NCBI GenBank assembly: GCA_944470555.2
Contig: OX104130.1
Location: forward strand, 43,557,491 to 43,621,490
DNA: 64,000 nucleotides
Reading direction: 5' to 3'
Source of the DNA: Heterobilharzia americana
Lineage: Eukaryota; Platyhelminthes; Trematoda; Strigeidida; Schistosomatidae
In this document: positions 35,701 to 47,480 of the stretch, piece after piece
How positions within the stretch are numbered: position 1 is the stretch's first letter
Layout of the letters: every line of letters starts with the position of its first letter
The notes under the pieces: model-generated
Databases searched by the model: none
Seen by the model: the letters and a program-made list of their open reading frames with translations, nothing else
What the model was told of the DNA's origin: nothing
Position numbers and translations under genes: made by a program

Positions 35701-38700
35701 ATTTGCGGTAACAATTGAGTTCTTGCTCCTTGAAAGTAAATACAAGATTCCGATACGTGACATCTCACAAACAGACTTCTTATCAAAAACAAAGTCTGCG
35801 TTTAATCTCTTACTCTTACATAAAGTAGTTAATATCACGACTAACAGGCTAAAAAAATCCGGCTGAGGTATTAAGTGTGGTGCATCAGCAAACTAGATTT
35901 TTCCTCGATTAAACAGACTAGTCTGGCGTACAGAACGAAATCCAGTGATTGGTAACAACTAAAATCTTTACTGTTGTTCATCCAAGTTCATAGATGTCAT
36001 CGACAGAAAATCTATCTGGTAAGGGCTACCTAAACTTTGAGATCTAGGTGAGAAAGGTCTTCTGTCACACAGCTTTCAGACTATTAAAGAACCAAGTTGA
36101 TTAGTTTAAACACCCCTACCAGTAAAGTGAGTGAGGATCAGGAAGAAGTGAAAGCTAACTTGGCTAGGGCTTGGAGCCTAAAAATGAAGTGGACTAAAAT
36201 AAACGTTACTGGCTCAAAAGCCAGTAAAATTCGCATAAAAAATACGAAGCATCGAGTCAAATATTAGCGGTAGCAATGGATAACCCCATAAGTTTTTCGA
36301 TACGGAGATTTCAGCACCGATTGTAGAGGTATGGTTGCAATATTTATTTTGAAAAATAGAGTATCATTTGAAGATATTGAATCAGTTGTGAATGCTCATG
36401 TATCACGAGTGGCGTTTTATACTAGCTTTGGCATACTGCTAGCCTAAATGCAGTAATAAATGTTACTGCAAAACTAAGACAAGTTCCTTAGAGGCCTATT
36501 TATGAGACATTTAAACTCATGGTTCGTTGACTGTAGAAGTCTGTTAAATAGAGCACCTAATATTCCCTCAAATGATGGGGAAAAAGTATCATTTGACAGA
36601 TCCATATATAAATATATGAAGATTACATGAATTGATGCTTTTTACACTAATATAAACATGGATTTAGACGTTTTGTGAAAAAAATGTAAGTGGCAGTAGT
36701 AACTGTAGCGTTATCATCTTGAAGTCCACAGCTGGACTAGCGGACCAGACTGACGACATATGTCTCAGTGGGCACTCCAGAAGACAAGATATTCAATTGA
36801 GAATTCTTAACCCACACTTCACATTATTTTCTGAGATATTTGAATTTTTTAGTGACTCATGTATTTATTCTGTGTATTTTCTTCTCTCGCACTGTTCACT
36901 ATTAAATTCGAATTTTTTACTTATTTGGCAAAAAATGCCGTTATCTTGGCAGTCGTTTGGCGAATACCAAGGTAAAAAAAAGGAGATTCATACACAGCAT
37001 AAAAAGAGTGAATTGTACACTTATATGGATATGAAGTGCATTTTTTATAAATTACCCAAGAGTTATGACTACATTCCATCTTTAGAGGTCTTTACATAAT
37101 TTAGCCAAATATTACCGTGAAGGTGCTTCATTAATTGATTTAAAGTACAATTTAGATTTATAAATGTAGTCCGTAATCTTATCCTGTATGTCGGTGCATG
37201 GTCAACAGTAACTAACGGACCAACCAAGAAAGTAGCTGCATGTGAGATACGACATCATTCTATGCTATCTACATTGGTCATAAGGTGGTGTCTCAGCACC
37301 AGTTAGTGAAATAAAAGTAGCTTGGCTAACTAAGGCGGGTTATAATGCGGCATTGTATTCACTGTTCTACTCAAAAATCGTCGCCGAACACAAATACACT
37401 AATCGAAATACCAACCTCATAAAGATTGGACTTTGTGAAACTGTACTGCAAAGACACATTTAGCAATCTGTGCACTGCGAGTATGGAGAAACAAACAGAC
37501 GTGGCATCCTGTGTAGCCGGTCCAATAAACAGAGTCTGTGACTATCTCAAGGTCAAAGGGTGTCATTATGTGACTGGGAGCATACAGTAGTCATGTCAGT
37601 CTATTAGAGGAGATCCAGGTATTACGAATTAAGTTAAAAACCAATAAACCTCTCCGGCAATTCTGCCAAACGTCTGCAAAATTTGCGGCTTATACGGAAG
37701 GTAAAAGTATTTTGCTCACCTCACAGCATGGCTTTTGTGCAAATTTCTACCCTTTGACAAGCCTTCCGATAGTAAGTTGGATTAAAACTAGGACTGATAA
37801 ACAAACTTTCGTAATCATTTTCATAAACGTTACGCATGAGTCTGACAGCATACTTCGCAACATTTTACCCACGAAAATGCATGTTTTCAAAATAGATGGT
37901 AATCTTTATGCATGCACCTAAGAGTCTTTGTTGATAAAAGACAGAAAAGAAACATCAACTTCAAACTCTTCTAAGGAAAATTAGTTTACAGTTGAGTACC
38001 GCAAGTGGTAATCTTTGGTTTTCTCTTATTTCTCCTGTATAATTATGACTTGCCAAGTTAGACGAAATTTTTTTATGCTTTCCTGTTATGATAATGTGAA
38101 AATTTGTCAATAAAAAATTATGACGCAGATGTATCGATAATTGAAAAACATCACAAAAACTTGTTGACCTCACCAAAAAATGCTGAATGCCTATCAGCGT
38201 TATTACGTAACTACGTGCATAGGATGTGCAAACGACAATACTCATGGCATCCATGAAATTACTCTATACTAATTTTCAACCAACTAGGGATTATAGGAGG
38301 TCACGAAGTAAAGGCCTTAACGATTATCACTCAGTTGTAGCTTGATGCCACAGGACGCGAAATGTGAAACTTTTATTAGGATCCGTGGTGATACTTTCAT
38401 CCTGTTGTGCGTGACCAAAGTTAAATCGAAATTTAATATTTATGTCCACATGGTAAGCTTTTTTCGAAGGGTAAAGAACGCTTTATGTAAGTGGTTCAAA
38501 GGAACGCTACTTGTACGATTCTAATGGTGATCGGTTAAACCAACTAGGAATTGCATAGGGAGTAACATCAACAATTTATCATCTGTAGCTAGACAACAGA
38601 CTTAAACAAGTTGAGTGGTAGCTTTCTCCCATATCACATAAAATCACTTCAGAGCAATTATTAGAAGGGTACCACAGCTAAAGACAAATATTTTCAGTGT

Positions 38701-41700
38701 CAGCAACGGTTTCCATGTAGAGTAAAAAATATCTGAACTGAATTCAAAACCAAGAGTTGTTCACCATTAGCTAGATTGCCAAATTCAAACGTAATTGCAA
38801 GCACACTGATATAGTGAATAAGAAATAACTCAGGCTCATGAAATCCTGTCCACGAAACAAAATGTTTTAAATAGATAGTTCGGTCACCACTGAACTAAAC
38901 CTTACCCAATTGAATAAAGTTCATCAACCAACAAATAATTTGTTAAGACATTTTAAGTCAAAACGGGAAACAGGATGAGAACAAATATGACATAAAGTGG
39001 TTTGACAATAGAGTGAATTATTCCCTGAATATATAAATTCACTGTCATCTACGTAAATTCGTGTAAAAAACAACATATTCTCGCACCTCATCTGACTATG
39101 CATTTACATCTTTAAAATGTTGAACTGTGCCAAAAAAACCAAATCCAGCACATCACACAGGAATAAAATATCGCATCGATTCCCTAGGAGGAAAAAATGC
39201 AATTTACCGGTGCTTTTCTACCATTACTGGTATTTTTTACAACCTGCTGAAAGGCAGTATCATCACTGAAATTTTCGGTATCCATTCTGCAGTTAAGTTT
39301 GTCAAAGCTTTCATATATATCAACATCGTCGTTATTGTCACTGGAAATCATTTTAGTCCACTCTGTAACCTAGGCAAGTAAATTGACGCGATCCGTACAA
39401 ACAAAATCGCCATTAATGTCCAATCACTTAGTTCTGTGGTGTTGAATAATTAGGACTACAAGCTAAGTAATATGCATCAATCTTCAAATTAGTCACTGTT
39501 GCAGGGGTCCTGAATCGTGATAGCTATAGTCACCCATCCTGCTGTCAATGTTTGGTTACAGAGTATTTCATTAAAAAAATAAGAACCCCCTCCGAAATAA
39601 TTTGAGCGACGACTTAGACTATTTTTCATTGGCTTCCAGGAGAATAAGCCTAGGAGGGAGTAAAGAATCCAGATAAGTTGATATGTAGTACAATTCACGA
39701 TACAAATATCAATTTCAGAACGTGTCTCTTCCTAAGATTATTCTACGGAGGAACGTTAGGTTTTATCAGTCGCAATCCAAACAAAGAGTGGGTGAAGCCA
39801 GCCGACATTAGTTGCACTGTATCGTCTCTACTGAAGCACGGACTATTCTTTGTCTAGATTACTTAAAACAAGGTGGTATGGGACCCTAAACACACCTTTA
39901 ATTGAAGCATTTGAATACACAAAGAACTGGTAGAAGCAGGTTAGATCTTCCAACTCAATAAGCACTGCAATATGCCGTTGTTTTGGATCGGATCCCAGGA
40001 AAGCAGTCAAATCAACTTGTTCCTAGTATCTAATACCCACAATGTGTATCGAAGCACTTTTACTGCAACTGAGTTTAAGCTTCATTATTTAGAGAAGTCA
40101 GGGAATTCATAGAGGTCAGCGTAGAGTGCAGGCGTGGTGCCATCCTTACACATATGGCCGGCTACTTTTTGGGCAAAAAGACGTTAAAAAACTTTCGATA
40201 TGGACAATAACTAAACGTTGAAGAACTATTCGAAAAACGTGTAGGTGTAATTGGGTGAGTGCATATTTTGTGCTGGAAAAAGAGTTTCACAGGGGAACTG
40301 CTGGTTTACCTATGTGGCTGTTGAGAAAACCAGTCCTTGTATGCGCTGCGACAACTCTCATGGAAAGCCCATCGATCTCCTTCACCATCACAGGGTCCTG
40401 GTTCAAATTTAGACGACGAAACACCTCCTTGGAGTCACAGAAAAAAGAAGACACAGTTCAGCAAGGAAAAGATGATGGTAAATTTATTGGTGACACGTCT
40501 TTATCCTTTTGAAAAACAACAGATTGTTGGGGATTGATAGCATATGGCCCTCATCTTAGTCCCACTGAAATCGTAGAAAGTTATCTAGGTGGTGTGCGTT
40601 TTCTACAACAGGGATTCAAAAACAGTATAATCCTAAGAATACTGACGGTCCTAATCAAGTTATTTATTCATAAGATGTCCAGATTTGTAAGCACCTGGGG
40701 AATTCATCGTCGTGGTACACTCGTAAGAATAAAATAAATGTGCCCTCTAATGGTTATTTTTGACAATTTTGATGGGGAAAAGCAAAACGGGTGGAAGGGA
40801 GACTCCTGTACCGTCATCGTCAGAATTGTCTATGAGATGAAAATCTTAATGATAACTGTAGTATTGGAAACGATGCGAAAATGTTTCTGTTGGGGTCTTT
40901 CCCGGACATTCCAGGTACTGCCAGTGACCTTTATCTACTAAGATATAACGTATGAAAAGCTACACCTGGGGTTCTGTTGGGATAAACCCTGGGCATAACT
41001 AAGCATTCTACCAGGTTAGGCTATAACAACTGGAGACTAATGTGACTGACAGAAATAGTCAAAAATGTAGCAAGTAAGCGCAGCACTGGAGACGGTATGA
41101 GGACTAAGAAAAGAAGAGGTTTTATGTAACACCACAGTAACTGAACTAGAAAATAATCGGATAATGGAAGGAGTCATTTAACTCACCATTAGACTTTAGC
41201 AAGAAAAAGCTAGGGCTAGTGGTGACTTCCTGCAGATGAACCTCCCTGAAGAACCAAAGGTTGTGTTATGGGACACGTTCCAATTAGAGCCTCACGAAGA
41301 TACGAATTTCACTTCTGACATCCGGATCAAATACTAACAAATTCAGATCACTTGACTAAAAAGCAGGCAATGTACATTAGCTGTAAAAAATTTTGCTGTA
41401 GCAAATTGTGTTGGAAACCCAATTACAAAGCTGGAGTTTTACAGGTACCGCGGTTTGCGACCAAAAGAAACAGTGATACCTCCAAATGACGCAGGACCTT
41501 CAGAATAGTTATGCTAGCGAATTCAGCAAAGTCAAAATAAAGTATGACCAGTGCTTCTTAACACATCACAAGGACTGAAACCAAAATAAGAGATAAATTT
41601 AACTCCTGTCTGCATTCACTTATACCCAATCATCTGGAAATATTCACGAAATCAAACGGACAAGTTCAGGCGTGTAGATTCTGATAAGCGTCTCACACAG

Positions 41701-41740
41701 CTCACACCTGAGGATCTCCCAATGATTCCCTTTTCCCGAC
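32761..41740. other. 9 kb AT-rich stretch, no gene recognised
   Basis: Read in all frames, no conserved domain stood out. Weak signs of old coding DNA: a plus-strand frame with stops at 36180-36660 and another at 37300-37900 (VAWLTKAGYNAALYS), neither placed in a family. Plus-strand open frames at 31704, 35525-35866, 36719-37099 and 39127-39381 are compatible with chance. It may be an IFT88 5' intron or intergenic DNA; this cannot be decided. Confidence 0.4.
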
Positions 41741-41749
41741 ACTTCCAGT

Positions 41750-42260
41750 AGACCTACCTTGAGAATGTCCTCAGTCAGTTTACCTTCAGCATTTTCAGTT
41801 CTACCTGTACTAACTAACTCGTCTCTACTACAGGCCCCTCGTTCTGCTAGCCCCGGAGGTCACTTGATTCTGCCCGCAATGCCTGACGCCATCATGAGCT
41901 AGCCGCTTGCCACGTTGTTTCTCTTTACATGACTTTACCGTAGTTAGGCAACATGCTCCCCCAAATGCTTCCAAATATTTTTGCAAGATGACTGGCTTAT
42001 TGCCATCACATGGAAAACCCACTGCCGAACTGCTCTACTACGTCTGCCAACGGCACTGACGTTACGTTAACCAGTGTGGTGAGATCTCCTACTTGGGAAG
42101 TGAATAGGGTCAATGGACGATTGTTGAGTATGTATTCAGTTCCTTCCACCAATTTCATGTGATCTTCATCCGTTAACTGCGGATCATTCGTGACAGCATT
42201 CAACACCCTGTGACTGCGTGTCCACGAACGCTGTCTAGCCACTCACTGTGCTAGTGGATT
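41750..42260 (-). mobile_element. BEL/Pao retrotransposon relic, integrase C-terminal part
   Basis: Minus frame at 42242-42006 reads RSHRVLNAVTNDPQLTDEDH then EYILNNRPLTLFTS, the VRRVLNxVxxDxxLTDEDLxTxxxExExILNxRPLT signature of BEL/Pao integrases. Downstream 42022-41828 continues in another frame with GACCLTT and HCGQNQVTSGASRTRG, unassigned. Frameshifts and stops throughout. Confidence 0.7.
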
Positions 42261-42384
42261 AAACGTCGGTCAACCCGTTGAGCTGTCTAGCTGATGCCTG
42301 TCTGCTAGTGTTCCCTTTCTCCGAAGCATTTGTCTGGTTCGTTCTTGTCGGCCAGTATTCCCTTTCCATGCACGACTGGAAATG

Positions 42385-42575
42385 GGCCCAAATAAACTGT
42401 CCCAACCTAATAAGGGCAGTTGGCCATCCGCTAGTCTTGAGGAGATCATGTCAGGAGGAAGTGAAGGGTCCCGGGCAGTCATGAAGCCAGGTTCAAGGGA
42501 CTGCAATGAACACAGCGCAACTGAGACGCGCTACTGAGGCCTTACGTTCGACTAAGAACCCAAGGGACAAATGAT
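42385..42575 (+). mobile_element. RTE-like 3' end relic inside the BEL element
   Basis: Base-level match to 14430-14600: ...GAGGAGATCATG/GAGGAGGTCATG, CCAGGTTCAA, CGCTACTGAGGCCTTACGTT and AAGAACCCAAGGGAC, followed by an AAATGATAATGATAA tail in place of the TAA tail. It is the last 170-190 bases of a diverged member of the 11411 family, a typical 5'-truncated insertion. Confidence 0.75.
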
Positions 42576-42589
42576 AATGATAAAAATCT

Positions 42590-43258
42590 ACGAATGTGAT
42601 TTATGGTAATTGTTCCACCACTTCGTGCCATAGGCATGCAGTTCCTCTTCTGTGTTGAATCCGATTTCCAGTGACCATTCGTTTGGCCACGCCACCCTTC
42701 AACATGCAGAAGTTTTTTCTAACTACCGCCAACTCCTGAGTGGCCTCCGCAGGCCGTTTTAGTTCAGAATAATGCTTCAGAACTTAGTCGGTGGTGTGGC
42801 GTCCAGAAGGTCAGACCAGCCTATGCTTTCTTTCGGGTGACCAAGTGAGATAAGAAAATTTACCACCCGCGTACATTCGCCCACCAAACAATACGGGTTC
42901 AGATTACTCACTGGCGCGCACAGGCCCCCCACATTCGAGCCGCTTGAAGGTGGTTTCATCACTTCATGCTCTTTATCGAATCTTGCAACTTGAATCATTC
43001 TTATGACGTTGGAGCTGGCTCGCTGCAACTTCCCTACTTTGAAGGCATATGCAGGAAGGCACGAAGAGATAACCCGCAGACCTAGTTAACCAGGTTGCTT
43101 CCTTGAGCGATTTCACACAATCTGTAATATAACTTCTGAACGCGCTCGAACTGTCACTTCTGGTGATCATATAAACTGCCTTGCACTCTGAAATTCCATC
43201 GTGACGTCGCTGACTGGCGAACCTGCTCCAGGGCCTCCATAGAAAAGTGGACCATTGT
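42590..43258 (-). mobile_element. BEL/Pao retrotransposon relic, integrase N-terminal part
   Basis: From 43250 leftwards: SFRSYITDCVKSLKEAT, ASSNVIRMIQVARFDKEHEV, NVGGLCAPVSNLNPYCLVGE (the LxPYxDxDGxxRVGGRL region), then at 42780-42600 LKHYSELKRPAEATQELAVV, RKNFCMLKGG, NRIQHRRGTACLWHEVVEQL, which is the HYSELxHPGxxxxLxxxRxxFWIxxGxxAVRxxxxxCxxCRR zinc-binding region. The integrase core that should follow is missing where the RTE relic is inserted. Confidence 0.72.
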
Positions 43259-43991
43259 GGCACATTGAGACCTTTTTCCCTGAGTCCATTCGGTCTCTTT
43301 GCAGTACGTTTGAAATTGTGTTATATTTCGACGTGATTTCGTAACTGTATCATAACTTTGTTATTAACGTCATCATAAAGCTATTGAATTCTCAAATGAC
43401 TAATCATATGTCACACATGCAACTAGATATGGCTAATGCATTTAAAAAGGCACGGACATAAATGTCTGTGGAACACTGCATCAACAATGCCCAAATGTTG
43501 GTAACACCAAAGGCAGATTCCTCTTGCAACAGCATAAGCGAGTCAGCTTGTACTCCAGTTATGCCGAAGAGAAGAACTGCGTTCGATAAGACAGCCAACG
43601 TTGCTAATAACAGAAACATCTCTGTAGGCCCAACATGTAATAAGACCGCAACAATAAATGTTGCAGCGGACGTAAAGCTTAATGGAAGCTCCACATCTTT
43701 TGTCAGATTAACTAGACTTCAGCCACCAAGTGTGACATTGTCACTTCTTCCAGAAATCGAAAGCCCAAAGTCCTCCACAGAGGAACTAAAGGCACAAATA
43801 TGCAGACTGAAAGATGATAAAGAGAACGAAACATCACAAGAAAGCATGTTAAAGGCATTCGAGGCGTTACCTGGCTGAATGAAATTATAACTCAGATTAG
43901 TAGCCCGTCCCACTGGGCGTCCTGACAAGTAGTGAATACATTATTGAAGTCGACATCGAAACACTATCCAGGGTAGGTCTTTCGTATACGA
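43259..43991 (+). mobile_element. CR1-like element 1, left part: ORF1 coiled-coil region
   Basis: Plus frame at 43462-43878, 138 codons, Ser/Thr-rich start, then TEELKAQICRLKDDKENETS, a short heptad-like stretch, and after a stop a degraded continuation (WLNEIITQI). It is placed with the element to the right because ORF1 there resumes after the Gypsy insertion with an RNA-binding-type segment that normally follows a coiled coil in CR1/L1 ORF1 proteins. The 5' edge is not defined. Confidence 0.55.
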
Positions 43992-44328
43992 CCTGGTGCG
44001 AACTTGACAGACGCAAGGACCAATCGCTAATTATTCGGACTTGTTATATACTCACGAGTACGAGACCAAGGAAGAACACGATAACGTAGTCAGATGGAAT
44101 AGCATATTTGGATGGTTGTGCCGAGATACCGATGCGTTCCAACTAACTGGTTAGAGAGTCGATTACGAGAAGTGCAACGTAACACGACAGCGTGCCAAAT
44201 GGCGAGGATGCTTGGTTGGGTGCCTTCAGCTTGGCGAGTCCAGTTGAACTATCAAGGTCAGCATCAATGTCGAAAGTCGTCAAACCCTGGGCTATTGGTT
44301 TTGGGAAGGTGTGTGACGCTACAGATCA
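43992..44328 (-). repeat. Gypsy 3' LTR
   Basis: On the minus strand it starts TGATCTGTAGCGTCACACAC directly after the polypurine tract and ends ...GTTCGCACCAGG. By eye 43992-44316 is identical to 46653-46977 over all 325 bases; the last 12 bases (44317-44328) differ at five positions from the partner. Confidence 0.88.
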
Positions 44329-44337
44329 CTCCCCCCT
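44329..44337 (-). other. polypurine tract
   Basis: AGGGGGGAG on the minus strand, directly against the TG start of the 3' LTR, as expected for the plus-strand primer of reverse transcription. Confidence 0.75.
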
Positions 44338-44898
44338 GGTGGGCTCGTGAGGACTCTAGGACGATACCAGCCAGAAGTGAAAAACCAGCGGTTTCTCCAC
44401 TGGTAAAACTCTTCCGATGGGCTCACTGCGTGAGGTGGCCCCTGGTTGTCTGAACTTACTCTAGGGTGTGGTGGCAATTAAAAAATAAAATACAATAAAT
44501 TGAATTGTACGTCGATCGCAGTCCTCAGTTTTCTTCGACGTTCCGTTCGGTGCTCGTTGAACCTAGAATATCATTGAAAGTCCTTAATACCATGAAAACG
44601 CTTCTTAACAATGGGAATTGTGTATATACAAACACATCGAAAATAAAGTTTACGCTTATTTTCACCGTTTTAAAAAAGTTTCGTTACATGGTTATAAAAA
44701 ATTGACATAAAAGGGCGAAATGTGCGAAACGTTTCGCATTGCTAGTAAATAAGAAAAATAGTGCCTCGGGAAAAGATACTGAATTAAAAAAATATGGCTG
44801 GCACATCTTATTTCACACCACTAAGTTGAATACGACTTCAAATACTCCGGGAACCTGATGGTTAGACCTGATCGTGTTTTCTGTTGCGCCGATGGCTG
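44338..44898 (-). other. non-coding block where pol should continue
   Basis: No RT core, RNase H or integrase motif in any minus frame. AT-rich in its right half. It replaces roughly 2-3 kb of a complete Gypsy pol. Confidence 0.65.
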
Positions 44899-45700
44899 TT
44901 ATATCTGTGCGTTACCAGGAACATCGTTAAGAATTTCGATAGTTGGGCTATCCACCGATGTTGTTTTGGCGTTAGGCCTCCGGTAGTTACCTGTTGGAAG
45001 CCAGTCGTTGCCATCCTTTTGGGGAACCATGTGCAATTGTGACGCCCAAGGACTGTTTGACGGCTTGATAATGCCCAGTTTGAGCATGTGGTCGACTTTG
45101 CTTTTCGCCGTTTCGAGCTTACCAGGGGCTAGACGGCGCGCTTTGGGTGCCACAGGTGGACCTTTGGTTGCGACGTTGCTAGTTATGCAAGGAAGAGTGT
45201 GCCTCGGTTTTTGCGACTCTGGATATTTCTCCAAAACTGCTTGGTAGGACGCGTCGCCTGATTGCTTGGTTCTAACGAGGGCTAAACCCGGGCCTACATG
45301 GGTGGTGCCGCCAATACATAACTTCGTGTTGTTACCTATCAGTCGTCGACGGCGAGCATCCACGAGTAGATCGTAATGGTTAAGCAAATCTTTGCCTGTG
45401 ATGGGCATAGATACGTCATCCAGGAGGTAAATCCAGCCGATAAGTTTACGTAAACCTAAGTTTAGGTGGGCATACTGTCTCCCGAGCGTCACGATATCCT
45501 TCCGGTTGGCGGCTTGGAGATTGAAGGATGGGTCATGATGACGCTCCTTTGTCGGTGCGGGAAGAACGCTAACTCCTGCGCCGGTGTTGACGGGGTAGTG
45601 AACATTCGTTGTAATGTCGGTGACGTAGAGCAAACGCCTGTTTCCGCCAGTTACGGCTGCCGTGAGCACGTGCCGGCATGACCGTCTCCCGAGTTTGTGT
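44899..45700 (-). pseudogene. Gypsy protease and truncated reverse transcriptase
   Basis: Minus frame ending at 44899. The protease active site near residue 28 of the Met-initiated frame reads NTGAGVSVLP where an Asp-Thr-Gly is expected; the codon at 45588-45586 is AAC, one G-to-A step from GAC. Further on come GLDLL-like ITGKDLLNHYDLLVDARRRR, then the RT entry with LAPGKLETAKSKVDHMLKLG, IIKPSNSPWASQLHMVPQKD and NDWLPTGNYRRPNAKT. The frame stops at IEILNDVPGNAQI, before the catalytic YxDD region. It lies in another frame than gag, with which it overlaps slightly near 45650-45670. Confidence 0.82.
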
Positions 45701-46493
45701 CCTTGTTAAAACTGTATGGTTTCCAACACTTTCCGGCTTCCTCTCCGTAAGTGTTATGAAACCAGCGCCATTTAGGGTTTTCGACCCTGTTAGATTTAGT
45801 TTTGAGGCAACCACGAGAGTTGCTGCGATGAGCTAAAACGCGTCTCTGTGGAGTTCTACGTGAACTAGGACTTCGAGATCGTAGCAGCTGTTTAACAGAG
45901 TTGCACAGCTTGGTCGCCTCCGAATCCTGGCTCTCTGGTTTTTTATCGCAGACAGAATATACGTTGGAGACGGGTCTGCTGGAAATCTCCAGTATTTTAT
46001 CCGCCGAGGCTGCTAGGTCATCGGGTGGGACCTGCTGTAGTGTCACCAACACGGTTTGCACCGGTTGTGGTAGTTTTGAGAGAAATAGTTCTCGGAAAAG
46101 GCCATCATCGAATGTTCGTGCGTCGATTACTTCTCACATGCGTGCGAGGACTTCAGTAGTTGGGTTGCTGCCTAGCTCGATGTTACGAAGTAATTGGTCT
46201 AGGTGCTGGCGATCTGTCAGACCGCTTTTCTTTAAGAGTGCGGCTGTGAGAAGTGCGTAGGGATCACTTACTTCAGGGCCTAACATATGTGTTGTAGCCT
46301 GCCTGTTTGGTTCCCGCGGTGACGAACGTATCACGGCATGGAATCGAGAATGAGGATCTGAGACGCCCTGTTCTCGAAAATCGGCCTCGGCATACAGAAA
46401 CCATGTTTCCGCACTGTCTGGCCAATATGGCACGAGTTGGATCGTGTTCGTAGTCGGCCTAATACGGATGAGCTTGGGTGTACGGTCAGACAT
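45651..46493 (-). pseudogene. Gypsy gag with one stop codon
   Basis: Starts MSDRTPKLIRIRP at 46493 and keeps one frame to 45651 apart from a TGA at 46136-46134. The first part has WPDSAETWFLYAEADFREQG, the capsid start of CsRn1/Boudicca gag; the second has PQPVQTVLVTLQQVPPDDLA. The C-terminal zinc-finger region reads WRWFHNTYGEEAGKCWKPY: the CHCC finger of this clade has lost its first and last Cys. So nucleic-acid binding as well as translation is damaged. Confidence 0.82.
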
Positions 46494-46620
46494 CAGAAAG
46501 AGTTGTATGTGGATATATAATGGTTATCAAAATGAAAGCAATGTACAAGTATAAAATGGAACAGGTCCACTAATTCAATATCTGTTATTGGTCGGGATAT
46601 GTGATCATGTCAAGATATTT

Positions 46621-46640
46621 GATCACGTCGAGCTCACCAA
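46621..46640 (-). other. primer-binding site, tRNA-Trp type
   Basis: Minus strand TTGGTGAGCTCGACGTGATC just inside the 5' LTR. A tRNA-Trp primer (the one reported for CsRn1-group elements) would call for TGGTGACCCCG; two bases differ. This supports the CsRn1/Boudicca placement. Confidence 0.6.
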
Positions 46641-46652
46641 TTTAGGATTTGT

Positions 46653-46989
46653 CCTGGTGCGAACTTGACAGACGCAAGGACCAATCGCTAATTATTCGGA
46701 CTTGTTATATACTCACGAGTACGAGACCAAGGAAGAACACGATAACGTAGTCAGATGGAATAGCATATTTGGATGGTTGTGCCGAGATACCGATGCGTTC
46801 CAACTAACTGGTTAGAGAGTCGATTACGAGAAGTGCAACGTAACACGACAGCGTGCCAAATGGCGAGGATGCTTGGTTGGGTGCCTTCAGCTTGGCGAGT
46901 CCAGTTGAACTATCAAGGTCAGCATCAATGTCGAAAGTCGTCAAACCCTGGGCTATTGGTTTTGGGAAGGTGTGTGATGCCATATGTCA
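46653..46989 (-). repeat. Gypsy 5' LTR
   Basis: Partner of the repeat at 43992-44328. On the minus strand it starts TGACATATGGCATCACACAC and ends ...GTTCGCACCAGG, followed by about a dozen bases and the primer-binding site. Confidence 0.88.
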
Positions 46990-47027
46990 GCTGGTAGGCT
47001 TTTTCATCAGTGAAGTTAGTAAGAGGT

Positions 47028-47480
47028 TCGCACTTAAATTGAACGCTTTAATTCACAACATCCCTGACTCGACAAATTTGAATGCGATACGGGCAATCTT
47101 GCTTAGAACATCAAAAAATGCATGATGTCTGGGCAAAATGTTTTCGACTAAAGAAAAGCCAGCAGGACCACTGCTGTCCAATACGTCTTCAGTTCAAATC
47201 ACAGATAGAAGTGGAAGCATTCATGAAAGCAGAATCTATCTTAGCAAAGAACACTGTCTTCACAGGAATAAAGATATTTCTCGATAAGACAGTGGGGGAG
47301 AGGCAGATATACAACTGTGCGCGTAGACCCGACAGTCAAAAGGCTCCAAAGCTGCAACATACTAGAGCAGCAGGTATCTCCCCGAATATACCCAAGTCTA
47401 GGACTCCTCCTTCCACAAACTCTACCAAGCCAAATATACGAAAATACACACTGACCAACGTGGAGATGGAAGACTGTTAA
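47028..47480 (+). pseudogene. CR1-like ORF1, RNA-binding-type part
   Basis: KRFALKLNALIHNIPDSTN at 47028 matches the RxxNLIIHNIPES element of non-LTR ORF1 proteins. A shift in an A run at 47110 moves the frame to MHDVWAKCFRLKKSQQDHCC and IRLQFKSQIEVEAFMKAESI, the rest of an RRM-like ORF1 domain, then a basic Pro/Ser/Thr tail. Confidence 0.65.

Larger units (their letters stand above)
43992..46989 (-). mobile_element. compact Gypsy (CsRn1/Boudicca-type) LTR element inserted in CR1-like element 1
   Basis: Two direct repeats at 43992-44328 and 46653-46989 flank a 2.3 kb interior coded on the minus strand: primer-binding site, gag, protease and the first part of reverse transcriptase, then about 550 bases without coding match, then a G-rich polypurine tract. 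The RT core, RNase H and integrase are absent. Gag has one stop and the protease active Asp is changed. The element splits the ORF1 of a CR1-like element and is therefore younger than it. A clear target duplication was not seen. Confidence 0.85.

Noticed and set aside
32761..41740. Search for tRNA, rRNA, snRNA or spliced-leader genes in the unassigned stretch
   Set aside because: No cloverleaf with both internal promoter boxes or known RNA core was seen; only the SINE heads elsewhere have tRNA-like boxes.
44112..44453. Plus-strand frame of 113 codons, partly repeated at 46773-46997
   Set aside because: It lies within the LTRs and is repeated only because the LTRs are repeated; no protein family.
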